Positions 23,190-31,704 of a stretch of DNA of 33,167 nucleotides are shown here, piece by piece. The translations under genes and the position numbers were made by a program. Below the pieces are notes generated by a model that saw only the letters and a list, made by a program, of their open reading frames with translations, ran no database searches and was not told the DNA's origin. The stretch lies in contig CAMDPK010000082.1 of NCBI GenBank assembly GCA_945904015.1, forward strand, positions 1 to 33,167, read 5' to 3'. Every line of letters starts with the position of its first letter. Position 1 is the first letter of the stretch. This DNA comes from Candidatus Kuenenia stuttgartensis. Lineage in GTDB: Bacteria; Planctomycetota; Planctomycetia; Planctomycetales; Planctomycetaceae.

Positions 23190-25697
23190 TTAGTGGTTGA
23201 ACAAGAACTCCTTCGTGTTGATCAATGCCCAGAGAATGTCCTCGTAGGCGATCTTCGGAGCGGCTTCGTGTTTGGCGAGGTGAGCCAACGCGATCTTCTG
23301 TTCGTCAGCGTTCGGTTCGCGGGAGTAGACCCAACGGTAAAGTTCCTTGACCTTCTCTTCATGCGTTCGGACTTTGTCGTTGGCCATCGCAGTGGCTCGG
23401 CCAGAGGCGTTGGCGATTTTGTCTTGGACTTCGCTGCTGTTGAGTAGGTGCAGACTCTGAGCAAGGTTCGCCTCTTGTGAGCGTTCACATTCGCAAGCGG
23501 TGTCTCCCTGTGGCTGACCGAAGACCTTCAAGAAGTACGGGCCGATGCTGGCGTCCGGCAGTTGCACTGCTTTCGTGCCGGGCGGTAGTGAGCCGAAGTT
23601 CTGCGTGGTATTCGTCACGCGATGGAAACCATCGTAGAGCACCTCGGCCGTGAGTCGCTTCGGGTAGTAGCGGGAGAAGTTTTGCTTGTCCTTCAAGTTG
23701 TAGTCGTTCGGCAGCGAACTGAGCTGGTAGGTGCTCGACGAAGTGATCGTCTTGACCAGCCACTTCAGGTTGAAACCACTGTCGATGAAGCCTTGAGCCA
23801 GCTTGTTGATGAGTTCCGGGTTCGACGGCGGATTCGTCTCACGCATGTCGTCTTCGGGTTCGACGATGCCTCGATCGAAGAAGTGCTTCCAATACCGATT
23901 GACCAACGACTTGGCGAAGAACGGATTGTTCTTGTCAGCCATCCAATCAGCGAGGAGGTGCCGCGGATCGCGCTCGGGAGCGATTTCCAAGGCAGGCGAT
24001 CCAAGTCCCGTAGGCTTGAGCGACTGACCGTTGCGTGGGTTCGTTGCGGCAGCCAAGCCGTCGTTGTGGAACACACGCTTGTCACGAGACGCCTTGCTCA
24101 TTCCCGGATCGAAATTGTTTTTCTTGCCCACGCGGCTGAAGAATGCGCTGAACCCGTAGTAGTCGTTCTGGCTCCACTTCTCGAAGGGATGGTGGTGGCA
24201 GCGAGCACATTGAATCCGCAAGCCGAGGAACAACTGCGCCGTGTCTTCGACTTGTTCGTTGTTCTCATCAACCTCGCGGAACCATACCACCGCCGGATTC
24301 GTCGCCGAGTCGCCCGACGCAGTCAGGACTTCGCGGACGATCTGGTCATAAGGCTTGTTCTCATAGAGGTTCGACCAGATCCATTGATAGAAGCCGTAGG
24401 TCGCGGAGGAATCGTCCGGAGCGCGGTTCTTGTTCCGCAAGACGAGGTTCCACTTGTTGGCGAAGTAGTCGGCGTAGTCGGGCGAGTCGAGCAGGCGATC
24501 CACGAGCTTGTCGCGTTTCGCCGGATCGGTGTCGGCGAGGAACGCTCGGACTTGCTCTTCGGTGGGCAGCGTGCCAGCGACGTCGATGGAAACTCGGCGA
24601 AGGAACGTCGCGTCGTCGGCGAGCGGCGACGGCGGAATGCCGAGTACTTTCAGTTTGCCGAATACTGCGTCGTCGATGAAGTTCTTGCTGGCGGGGACGG
24701 ATGCGACATCGGCACCCAGCGGCACGGTCGCTCGGAAGGTCGAGACTTGGCCTTGATAGCGAGCCATGATCGCGACTTCGCCAGCGAGGTCGAGTGTTTT
24801 GATCATGCCGGTGTTGGTCGCTTCGGCCATTTCGGTGTCGTTGGCCTCGAACAACGCCATGCGAGTCACGTCTTCGGTCGTGCCGTCGCTGTAGGTGGCG
24901 ATAACCGTGATCTGCTGATCGGCACCGCGATCCATGACGCGGCCTTCAGGCAGACACTTGATGCCTGCGACATACGCATCCTTGTCGGAACCGTATGGCA
25001 TGCCTTGTTCCACCCAGCGTGAAATCAGGCGGAACTCGTAGCTATCGACATCCATCCGCTTGCCGCCGCCATGCGGGGAGCGGCCGGTAGCCTTCAGCAG
25101 CAACAGACTGTCGGCGGGCGACGAGGGGAAGAGACGTCGGCCACGGTTTTCTTTGACGAGGAATTCATGGTCTTCGTCGGGATAAAAGCCGAGCAGAGAG
25201 AGCTTGAAGCCGTTCTGTCCTGACGCTTTACCGTGACAGCCACCGCTGTTGCAGCCGAGCTTGGTGAAGATCGGGACGATTTGGTTTTTGAAGTTGATCG
25301 GGATTTGGTTCGCGACCCCTTCGACGTGGACTGGAGTTGAGACATTCAATCCGTTGCCAGTGACTTTGAGCGTGACGTCACCGTCCTTAATCGGCGTGAC
25401 CAATCCGGTGGCATCCACGTTGACGATGCCAGCCGGCTCGGCGGTGTACTGCACCTTGCGGGTGTGGTCTCGAAGCTGGCCGCTGGAGTAACTGCCGGTG
25501 ACATAGACCTGCTGGCGAGCGTCTCGGCTTCGCAGCACGATGGGCTTGCCATCGACGGTCGGTTCAATCTTGAGGGCGGACAGTTGGCCGGGGTCACCCA
25601 ATCCCTTGGGCTTGGCTGGTTCCGCAAACGCGGAGCTGAAGGTCGCGAAAGCACTCGCGACGGTCACGGAAAACAGCAAACGGTTCGTCATCCTCAT
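23190..25697 (-). CDS. DUF1549/DUF1553 protein with Ig-like domain and CX4CH motif
   Basis: An 835-residue exported protein. Signal peptide ~1-25 (LLFSVTVASAFATFSSAFA). Residues ~40-125 look like a bacterial Ig-like (BIG2) domain (VYVTGSYSSGQLRDHTRKVQ, VNVDATGLVTPIKDGDVTLKV). A cytochrome-like segment follows with C149, C154, H155 (GCNSGGCHGKASG), a CX4CH spacing instead of CXXCH. A second Ig-like segment lies at ~285-345 (TVIATYSDGTTEDVT). DUF1549 spans ~360-550 (FIDDAVFGKLKVLGIPPSP, RRVSIDVAGTLPTEEQV, and CARCHHHPFEKWSQNDYYGF near 497). DUF1553 runs from ~590 (NPFFAKSLVNRYWKHFFDRG) to the end. The ATG at 25697 follows GAGGAG. It is the first gene of the long minus-strand run and probably heads the operon for the exported proteins. 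Confidence 0.92.
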   Translation of the reverse strand: MRMTNRLLFSVTVASAFATFSSAFAEPAKPKGLGDPGQLSALKIEPTVDGKPIVLRSRDARQQVYVTGSYSSGQLRDHTRKVQYTAEPAGIVNVDATGLVTPIKDGDVTLKVTGNGLNVSTPVHVEGVANQIPINFKNQIVPIFTKLGCNSGGCHGKASGQNGFKLSLLGFYPDEDHEFLVKENRGRRLFPSSPADSLLLLKATGRSPHGGGKRMDVDSYEFRLISRWVEQGMPYGSDKDAYVAGIKCLPEGRVMDRGADQQITVIATYSDGTTEDVTRMALFEANDTEMAEATNTGMIKTLDLAGEVAIMARYQGQVSTFRATVPLGADVASVPASKNFIDDAVFGKLKVLGIPPSPLADDATFLRRVSIDVAGTLPTEEQVRAFLADTDPAKRDKLVDRLLDSPDYADYFANKWNLVLRNKNRAPDDSSATYGFYQWIWSNLYENKPYDQIVREVLTASGDSATNPAVVWFREVDENNEQVEDTAQLFLGLRIQCARCHHHPFEKWSQNDYYGFSAFFSRVGKKNNFDPGMSKASRDKRVFHNDGLAAATNPRNGQSLKPTGLGSPALEIAPERDPRHLLADWMADKNNPFFAKSLVNRYWKHFFDRGIVEPEDDMRETNPPSNPELINKLAQGFIDSGFNLKWLVKTITSSSTYQLSSLPNDYNLKDKQNFSRYYPKRLTAEVLYDGFHRVTNTTQNFGSLPPGTKAVQLPDASIGPYFLKVFGQPQGDTACECERSQEANLAQSLHLLNSSEVQDKIANASGRATAMANDKVRTHEEKVKELYRWVYSREPNADEQKIALAHLAKHEAAPKIAYEDILWALINTKEFLFNH

Positions 25698-26161
25698 GGA
25701 CTGCTCCTCTTCATGACGGAGTGGCATCGGGAGGTCATCCCGCGTGAGACCGAAACAATCATTCAAAGCCTCGAACCGTGGATTGACCCGGCAACGAGGC
25801 AGTTGTCAGTTGGAGTCATGCTGCGACGTGAACGAGGATCGTCAACAGCGGGTGAGTCTGAATGTCAGAGGCAGGCAGGTCGAAGTTTGGCAGGAGATTC
25901 AAGTTGGGGGGAGCTTAAGCGTTGGAAACAGTGGGCACAACATATCAACGTCCACTTGGTTGTCAATCGGCGTTCTGACTTCCAGTCGGATTGGATTTCT
26001 GACCGTGACAGGTCCAGATTGGTGGCGTCGGTCAGAACGATTGATTCGCCTCGCGTTCCAGGAGTCATGCGAGCGCTTCCGCCGCAACGTTGCGTGCCGA
26101 TACAGTATCTCGCGCGTGAAAAGAAGACTCTGAGTTTTCAAGCTGTCGTAAAGGTTTGCGG
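25698..26161. other. Intergenic region between divergent genes
   Basis: About 460 bp separate the DUF1549/1553 gene (minus) from the kinase-like gene (plus). Short open frames exist on both strands but none has a recognisable product or a good ribosome-binding site. A perfect 9-bp inverted repeat, CGTTCTGAC (25971-25979) and GTCAGAACG (26031-26039), with a 51-nt spacer could be a regulator site. One promoter-like pair is annotated separately. The region probably holds both divergent promoters. Confidence 0.5.
25939..25966 (-). promoter_or_regulatory. Candidate sigma-70-type promoter for the minus-strand cluster
   Basis: On the minus strand a perfect TTGACA (25966-25961) is followed, after 16 bp, by TATGTT (25944-25939), a 4/6 match to the -10 consensus. 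It lies about 240 bp upstream of the start at 25697, implying a long leader. Chance matches are possible. Confidence 0.3.
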
Positions 26162-27367
26162 ATGCACTGCGATCAGGTTCGTCAAAACGTCATCGATGTT
26201 CGGTTGATGCCAGTCGAAGCATTTGAAGCGGCTCTGTCGGATTGGTTGGCAACCAGCCATTCGATGAGCGACGGTGAAGGGTTAATCCGGTTATTGGTCA
26301 AGCGGCAGTTGTTGAATGAGTTCCAGGCAAGCGGCTTGCTGGCCGGACTTCCTGGACCTTATCGGCTGGGACCGTATGAGGTCTTCGATCGTGTGGCTGC
26401 GGGTCGATTGGGGATGGTGTTTCGTGCGCGGCATCCAGAATTCGATCAGGCGGTCGCTCTGAAAGTATTTCCGTTTGAGGTGTGCAGCGACCGTGAGCAA
26501 GTGGCGAGATTGACTCGCGAGCTTCGGATCGCCGTCCAAGTGGATCATCCCAATGTGGTCCGCACCTTCCAAGTTGGCCGAGCTGGTGTTGCGGTCTTCG
26601 CGGCCATCGAAGATTTGCGGGGCGAGACTCTGGCGACTCGATTGAAACGAGAGTCGTCAACAGCGACCCCCTCGTTGCCGCTCGGTGAGGCTTGTCGTTT
26701 GATTCGCGAGGCTGCGTTGGGGATGTCGTACCTGCACGGCATGGGCGTTGTTTTGCGAGACGTTCAGCCCGCGAACTTGTGGCTGACCCCCGCTCGGCAA
26801 CTCAAAATTATGGAGTTCGGAGCTGCTCACGATTCGCTCGACTTCCTCGACGACGCTGATTCCGTGCCGACCGATCAGGCGGACGACCTGCGCTGGAATT
26901 TCGATTATGTCTCGCCAGAACAAGGCGACGACCAGGATCTCTTCGACGGTCGGAGCGACATCTACTCGTTGGGCTGTGTGGCGTTTCACTGTTTGGCCGG
27001 CCGAGTCGTCTTCGCGGACAAGAATCCTTTGCGGAAAATGATTCGTCACGCTCGCGATCCAGCGCCGTCCGTTCGAGAATTCAACTCGTCATTGCCCAAC
27101 GAAGTGGTTGAGCTCGTGGCGAAGATGTTGGCGAAGAAGCCCGCCGATCGTCCGGTGGATGCGTCGCTCGTTGCGGCAGCACTGGAGCCCTTCTGCGATG
27201 TGCCGGACGTCGATGACCAGATCAATGCGTGGGCGGAGGTCGAAGTGCGTCCCAGTTTCCTCGACTGGGTTTCGTCGGGAAGCACGTCCGAGCAGCTCGA
27301 AGAGATCCCGCAGGCGGAAACCGATCCCGCGATGGTCGAGTTCCTGCAATCAATGACCAGCAACTAG
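26162..27367 (+). CDS. Ser/Thr kinase-like protein, probable pseudokinase
   Basis: A 401-residue cytosolic protein with a planctomycete-type N-terminal extension (LIRLLVKRQLLNEFQASGLL, residues ~41-60) followed by a kinase fold (~70-345). The glycine loop is weak (VAAGRLGMVFRA). The VAIK lysine (VALKVFP, K101) and the alpha-C glutamate (E120) are present. In the catalytic loop the HRDLKPxN consensus reads LRDVQPAN: His becomes L198 and the catalytic-loop Lys becomes Q202, while D200 and N205 remain. DFG reads EFG (E218), replacing the metal-binding Asp. SPEQ (251-254) and GRSDIYSLGC are intact. ATP binding may persist but phosphotransfer is doubtful, so a scaffold or regulatory role is likely. 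No transmembrane segment or C-terminal sensor domain is seen. ATG 26162 has AAGG seven nt upstream; a TTG at 26156 is less likely. Confidence 0.85.
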   Translation: MHCDQVRQNVIDVRLMPVEAFEAALSDWLATSHSMSDGEGLIRLLVKRQLLNEFQASGLLAGLPGPYRLGPYEVFDRVAAGRLGMVFRARHPEFDQAVALKVFPFEVCSDREQVARLTRELRIAVQVDHPNVVRTFQVGRAGVAVFAAIEDLRGETLATRLKRESSTATPSLPLGEACRLIREAALGMSYLHGMGVVLRDVQPANLWLTPARQLKIMEFGAAHDSLDFLDDADSVPTDQADDLRWNFDYVSPEQGDDQDLFDGRSDIYSLGCVAFHCLAGRVVFADKNPLRKMIRHARDPAPSVREFNSSLPNEVVELVAKMLAKKPADRPVDASLVAAALEPFCDVPDVDDQINAWAEVEVRPSFLDWVSSGSTSEQLEEIPQAETDPAMVEFLQSMTSN

Positions 27368-27422
27368 CAGTCGTCGCGATGGTCGAGAAGCCGCGTTCGA
27401 CGATGTGGACTCAGAAAAATCA

Positions 27423-28649
27423 ATGACCACAACTCCGCCCAATTCGATCGACGACGCGCTGGCCGCTCTTCGAGCCGGTCGGCTGGTAATCGTGGTCGAT
27501 GCCTCGGATCGCGAGAACGAAGGGGATTTCGTCGGCGCGGCCGAATCGATCACGGCCGAGCAAGTCGATTTCATGCTGAGTCGCGGTCGTGGCGTGATGT
27601 GTGCTCCGCTGACACGCGATGTGGCGGATCGCTTGAGGTTGTCACCGCTGGTCGCCGCCGAATCGAATTCCTCGCCGAATCACACGCCGTTTCTGACTCC
27701 GGTCGATCATCGTGATGCGGGAACCGGGGTCAGCACAGACGCCCGCTGCAAGACTCTGCAAGCACTCGCTGATTCAGATTCCGTTTCCAGCGATTTCGTG
27801 CGGCCGGGACATCTCAACCCGCTCCTGGCGAAAGAAGGGGGAGTGCTTCGCCGAGCCGGACACACCGAGGCGACCGTCGATTTACTGCGCATTGCCGGGC
27901 TCAAACCCATCGGCGTGCTGATCGAAATCCTCAGCCAAAAACATGCCGGCATGGCCGACCGCGCGGAATTGAATGAGATCGCGCAGCAACACAACATCCC
28001 AATCATCACCATCGAAGACCTGATTCGTCACCGCCGTCTGCGCGAACGGCTCGTCACACGCGAGGTCGAAGTCTCGATGCCGCTTCGCGAGTACGGCCAA
28101 GTCACCGTCATCGCCTACAAAGTCGAGCACGAAGACCAAGCCCCGCTGGCTCTCGTCTGGGGAGATTTGAAGTCGGTCCCGGCTCCGCTGGTGCGGATGC
28201 ACTCCAGTTGCTTCACAGGCGACGTGCTCGACAGCCTGCGTTGTGATTGCGGCGATCAATTGCGTCTGGCGATGGACATGATTTCGCGCGCTGGGACCGG
28301 AGCCGTCGTCTACCTGCCGCAAGAGGGTCGCGGCATCGGCTTGGTCGCGAAGCTCAAGGCGTATCAACTGCAAGATCAGGGATTGGACACTGTCGAAGCC
28401 AACCACAAGCTCGGCTTCAAGGCGGACCAGCGGGACTACATGATCGGTCTACAAATCCTCAAGGATCTCGGCCTGAGCGAAATTCGCATCCTGACCAATA
28501 ATCCCAAGAAGCTCGAATCGTTCGAGCAAACCTGGGATCTGCACGTCGTCGAACAAGTCCCCATCATCGCGCCGCCTCACGAGCACCGGCAAAAGTACAT
28601 GGAGACGAAGCGCGACAAGATGGGCCACAAGTTACCGCCGACCGTTTGA
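27423..28649 (+). CDS. ribBA: Bifunctional 3,4-dihydroxy-2-butanone-4-phosphate synthase / GTP cyclohydrolase II
   Basis: A 408-residue cytosolic riboflavin-biosynthesis enzyme. The N-terminal DHBP synthase domain (about 1-205) converts ribulose 5-phosphate and shows the acidic loop DRENEGDFVGAAE, the MLSRGRGVMCAPL segment and RAGHTEATVDLLRIAGL. The C-terminal GTP cyclohydrolase II domain (about 215-400) has the zinc cysteines in CFTGDVLDSLRCDCGDQL, the catalytic-loop QEGRGIGL, and LGFKADQRDY with ILTNNPKK. All key residues I can check are present. A GTG at 27405 is an alternative start; ATG 27423 fits the family N-terminus but lacks a strong ribosome-binding site. It follows the pseudokinase by 55 bp on the same strand and converges with the glycosyltransferase gene with only a 12-bp gap. 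Confidence 0.96.
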   Translation: MTTTPPNSIDDALAALRAGRLVIVVDASDRENEGDFVGAAESITAEQVDFMLSRGRGVMCAPLTRDVADRLRLSPLVAAESNSSPNHTPFLTPVDHRDAGTGVSTDARCKTLQALADSDSVSSDFVRPGHLNPLLAKEGGVLRRAGHTEATVDLLRIAGLKPIGVLIEILSQKHAGMADRAELNEIAQQHNIPIITIEDLIRHRRLRERLVTREVEVSMPLREYGQVTVIAYKVEHEDQAPLALVWGDLKSVPAPLVRMHSSCFTGDVLDSLRCDCGDQLRLAMDMISRAGTGAVVYLPQEGRGIGLVAKLKAYQLQDQGLDTVEANHKLGFKADQRDYMIGLQILKDLGLSEIRILTNNPKKLESFEQTWDLHVVEQVPIIAPPHEHRQKYMETKRDKMGHKLPPTV

Positions 28650-28661
28650 GCGATCGTGTTC

Positions 28662-30377
28662 TCATCGCGTGACGGCGGACTTCCAGCGGCGCAGGTCTTC
28701 ATCGGTCAGGTGGTACACGTCGATCGACGCTCCGACGCGGTGCTTGGGCTGGAAGGCGCGGAAGTACGAGAAATCGTTGCTCGGATAAAGTGCCTGCGTG
28801 GCACCGTGACCGTCGCGAGTCCAATGCGGTCGGCCCATCACGAAGTTCACGCTCACCGCATGCCAGCCTGCACGCGGTTGCCGAGTCGGCGGGTTCTCAT
28901 AACTCAGGCCGAGCGATTCCGGTGGCAGCGTGCCGAAGTACGCGAGGCTCAGCGGTTCGATTTCCGGATGCTCGGCGACGAACCGCCGCAACTCGTGCAG
29001 GTCTTGGCCCCAGTCGAGATTGGAATCGAGCAGATGAAATCGGCCCCCCTCGGTGCCGCCGGCGAACTCGTTGAAGTACGCCAGGTATTCGGGATGCGAA
29101 TGCCACGGATCGCAAATCAACAACAAGACGCCCACCGCGAGCGGCTGCCAACGAGCCTGCGACCACTTCGCCGCGATCTCGCTGGCGAATAACAGCAGCA
29201 ACGGAATCACCGGGAGCACATATCGAATTCCCAATTGCATCCCGGACGAACTCGCGACGGCGAGCATCAGTACGGCGGGCACCACACACCACATTCGCCG
29301 ACGCCAAGCGGACGCGGTCCGCGACCAAAGCGACTGGATCACAGCCCACAGCCACAACACATGGATCGAGTGCGGCCACTTGTAGAGCAGCGTCATCAAG
29401 TAGTAATGCCCGAAGCCGGTCGTGCTCAATTCACCGTCCAAGAACACCGCATGGTCCGATTCCATGACCGCTTTCTGCCGGTCGATGCCGGTGACGTAAT
29501 CGCGAGGGAGCGGCACCGGCAGCGATCCGAGACGTTGTTGCCACGCGCGCGCCGATTGGCTGGCGAATTGGAAATCGCGCAGCGACGTGCCGGTTCCTCG
29601 GAACAAGTACGCGAGGTTCAGGCACAGCCACGCCGAGAGCAACAACACGCCCCAACGCTGTAATGCCGCGCGGCGAGCGAGCGGTTGAACCGACTCATTC
29701 CGCCAGCGTTCGACGCACCACAGACCGATGACCAGCGGCACGAGCAGCACGTTCGTGAACTTCGCGGCTTGAGCCAGTCCCAATAGCACACCGGCCACGA
29801 CCGCATTTCGAGCGGTCGGTCGCTGTGCGAATCGCCACGCGGTGAACAGTGTCGCGATCCAAAACGCCGCACCGCCGGCATCGGTTGTCACGAGCGATCC
29901 GTGTGCGAGCACGGTTGGCTCGCGTGACCACAACCAAGTCACGAGACACGCGGCCCACGCCCCGTGCCACTCCCACGCCCACCGTGCGAGCAAGGCCCCC
30001 GCCGTGATCGTCAGCAGAATGATTGGCAGCCGAGCAATCACGACGAAACGGTCGATGTTCGAGTGATTTGCTGCCAGAAATTCGTCGCCGATGCGAGTCA
30101 GATCGCTCTTCGGTTCGGTGCGCGGTGATTCGGCAGACGTGAAGAGCAGCGGCCATGTCGCCCACATTCGCAACAGCGGTGGGTTGAGCGGCTCGACATC
30201 GAAGCGGCCGGTCTTCCAATTCAGCAGGCCAACCGGGATGTGCCAGTATTCATCGTGCGTGACCGTCAACCGAGCGGCCGTCAGCGTCATCACGATCGTT
30301 TGCCCGGCGAGCATCATCGCGATCGCCACGATGAACCAGCGCCGTCGATCGGGTGACTGAGGGTCGGCCAGTGACAT
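28662..30377 (-). CDS. ArnT/PMT-family GT-C glycosyltransferase
   Basis: A 571-residue multi-pass inner-membrane protein. The first periplasmic loop after TM1 carries THDEYWHIPVGLLNWKTGRFDVEPLNPPLLR, where the D-E pair and the NPPL segment match the PMT_2/ArnT (GT39/GT83-type) family. Several further hydrophobic segments follow. A C-terminal soluble tail (DSNLDWGQDLHELRRFVAEH, LSLAYFGTLPPESLGL) is typical of planctomycete members. It probably transfers a sugar from a polyprenyl-phosphate donor to a lipid or protein in the envelope; acceptor unknown. AGGA lies about 10 nt before the ATG. It shares strand with the upstream C45-type gene across an 87-bp gap containing a dispersed repeat. Confidence 0.85.
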   Translation of the reverse strand: MSLADPQSPDRRRWFIVAIAMMLAGQTIVMTLTAARLTVTHDEYWHIPVGLLNWKTGRFDVEPLNPPLLRMWATWPLLFTSAESPRTEPKSDLTRIGDEFLAANHSNIDRFVVIARLPIILLTITAGALLARWAWEWHGAWAACLVTWLWSREPTVLAHGSLVTTDAGGAAFWIATLFTAWRFAQRPTARNAVVAGVLLGLAQAAKFTNVLLVPLVIGLWCVERWRNESVQPLARRAALQRWGVLLLSAWLCLNLAYLFRGTGTSLRDFQFASQSARAWQQRLGSLPVPLPRDYVTGIDRQKAVMESDHAVFLDGELSTTGFGHYYLMTLLYKWPHSIHVLWLWAVIQSLWSRTASAWRRRMWCVVPAVLMLAVASSSGMQLGIRYVLPVIPLLLLFASEIAAKWSQARWQPLAVGVLLLICDPWHSHPEYLAYFNEFAGGTEGGRFHLLDSNLDWGQDLHELRRFVAEHPEIEPLSLAYFGTLPPESLGLSYENPPTRQPRAGWHAVSVNFVMGRPHWTRDGHGATQALYPSNDFSYFRAFQPKHRVGASIDVYHLTDEDLRRWKSAVTR

Positions 30378-30405
30378 CTTTTTGCGTCCTGAGTGATGCT
30401 TTCAA

Positions 30406-30451
30406 TAACGTTATCGCGGCCATCGGCAGTCGGCTTTCAGCATTCGGCCGG
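30406..30451 (-). repeat. Divergent copy of the GGCCGA...GATACCG dispersed repeat
   Basis: On the minus strand this reads CCGGCCGAATGCTGAAAGCC and continues through GCCGATGGCCGCGATAACG, an imperfect copy of the element at 10169-10218 and 31579-31682. It lies between the C45-type gene and the glycosyltransferase gene. Confidence 0.6.
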
Positions 30452-30464
30452 AAAGAATGTGGAG

Positions 30465-31526
30465 TCATTCCATCGAGTACGTCACGAATGGATTTTCGCA
30501 AGGATTGCCGAGCGAAACGTGCAAGCGACGCTGTTCCGGTTCGGCGATCAGCGCGGCGACGGTCTTGCCGGACGGGCCGAGCATCGGTCCTTCCGGCCCT
30601 GCGTGCGAGTGTCGGCAGATGCTGACCGGATGCCCGTCGTGATCGGCGAGGAAGCGTTGCATGTCCGCCAGTTCGATGGAACCGAACTTCTCGTCGATCA
30701 GCGCCCGCATCCGTTCCAGTCGCGGAAACGAATCGGACAAGCTGAGCTGAAAATTGGAGTCGCAAGCGTGTTCGGAACAGAGGTAGTGATTCGAGTGAAC
30801 CAGAAATCGTTCCTGCAACTCCGGCACGAACGGTCCGTCGCTGGTCAGTTCGACGTCGAGGATCGCTCCGCTGCCATCCGCCAGCATGTAATTGCCGTTC
30901 GAGCAAACCGGAAACTCGCGCATCAACCGCAACACGTCGCGCAACGAACGCTGTTCGAGGATCAGCCGCTTGAGCGGGTAGTGCGACAACGCGAACTTCC
31001 AAGCCGGGCCGCCTCCGAGTGCATTCGCGAAGTGTGAGACGCCGTGCTCGTTGATGCCGTGATAGCCCAGCATTCCGCCGAACGTCCACATCAACACGGC
31101 GGGCTTGTTCGTCGGCCTCAACTTCAACACATATCCGAAGCGTTCCAGTTCCGGCGGATTGTCGCTCGTCTGGCCCACGAAGGTCGTCTTTGCGGCGGTC
31201 CCGCGTGGGCCGATCGCGAATGTCGTACAAGCTCCGTCCTCGACCTGAGCCAACTCGCCTCGCATTTGAGCGACCAGTGCGTCGGCCAACGTCAGCTTTG
31301 CTCCCTCCGCGAGTCCACCCGCTTCCGCCAAAAGTTCGGGACAGGACTGCTCGAACAGCGGTTGGAAGCGCAACGCTCGTTGCCGCAGTTGCTCGCGAGA
31401 GACGTGCAGCGACTCGGCAAGGAAATCCAGATAGCCGCGGATCTGTCCGGCGGCTTGCTCGCCGTGTTGCCGGCCGAGTTCGCACGGTTCGCCGTGAGCT
31501 TCAAAGAACGGATATTGCTGAGACAT
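30465..31526 (-). CDS. C45-type (acyl-CoA:6-APA acyltransferase-like) Ntn hydrolase
   Basis: A 353-residue protein of the C45/AAT family, related to isopenicillin-N acyltransferase and acid-ceramidase-like Ntn hydrolases. The N-terminus (GEPCELGRQHGEQAAGQIRGYL) is the family's G-x-x-x-G-x-x-x-G segment. The probable autoproteolysis site is GACTTFAIG, where the Cys would become the N-terminal nucleophile of the beta chain. Downstream are GQTSDNPP, WTFGGMLGYHGINEHGVSHFANAL, LADGSGAILDVEL and LVHSNHYL, all expected of the family. No signal peptide is present, so it is cytosolic. The physiological substrate (amide, acyl-peptide or N-acyl lipid) cannot be read from sequence. The ATG at 31526 follows AGGA; the extension to 31685 is encoded by a palindromic repeat and is rejected. 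Confidence 0.85.
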   Translation of the reverse strand: MSQQYPFFEAHGEPCELGRQHGEQAAGQIRGYLDFLAESLHVSREQLRQRALRFQPLFEQSCPELLAEAGGLAEGAKLTLADALVAQMRGELAQVEDGACTTFAIGPRGTAAKTTFVGQTSDNPPELERFGYVLKLRPTNKPAVLMWTFGGMLGYHGINEHGVSHFANALGGGPAWKFALSHYPLKRLILEQRSLRDVLRLMREFPVCSNGNYMLADGSGAILDVELTSDGPFVPELQERFLVHSNHYLCSEHACDSNFQLSLSDSFPRLERMRALIDEKFGSIELADMQRFLADHDGHPVSICRHSHAGPEGPMLGPSGKTVAALIAEPEQRRLHVSLGNPCENPFVTYSME

Positions 31527-31578
31527 GCTGGTTCCTGAATGAGATGGCGGAGTATAGAGTCTGCCGAGAATGTTTTCT

Positions 31579-31682
31579 CCGGCCGATTGCCGTCCGCCGA
31601 AAGCCGATGGCCGTGATACCGTTTTTGGTTCTTGAAAAACGGTATCACGACTGTCGGCCAACGGCGATCTGCTTTCGGCCGG
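31579..31682. repeat. Inverted repeat (48-nt arms) between divergent genes
   Basis: Left arm 31579-31626 and right arm 31635-31682 are imperfect complements around an 8-nt centre; the inner 14 bp (GTGATACCGTTTTT / AAAAACGGTATCAC) are perfect. Each arm matches the single copy at 10169-10218. It occupies most of the space between the C45-type gene and the S1/P1 nuclease gene, so it probably overlaps their promoters. Confidence 0.88.
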
Positions 31683-31704
31683 CATTCAGGTTGTGGGGGC
31701 TTCA

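Noticed and set aside
23622..25022. A 466-codon plus-strand open frame
   Set aside because: Antisense to the DUF1549/1553 gene, which has clear domains, signal peptide and ribosome-binding site. The antisense product shows no recognisable domain.
25744..26133. A 129-codon plus-strand open frame in the divergent intergenic region
   Set aside because: No ribosome-binding site, no recognisable motif, Ser/Arg-rich composition; judged non-coding, though I cannot exclude a small unknown gene.
30250..31485. A 411-codon minus-strand open frame overlapping the C45-type gene
   Set aside because: Arg/Ala-rich shadow in another frame on the same strand as a protein with intact Ntn-hydrolase motifs.
31527..31685. 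N-terminal extension of the C45-type hydrolase
   Set aside because: Encoded largely by the inverted repeat at 31579-31682; the family N-terminus and an AGGA site support ATG 31526.
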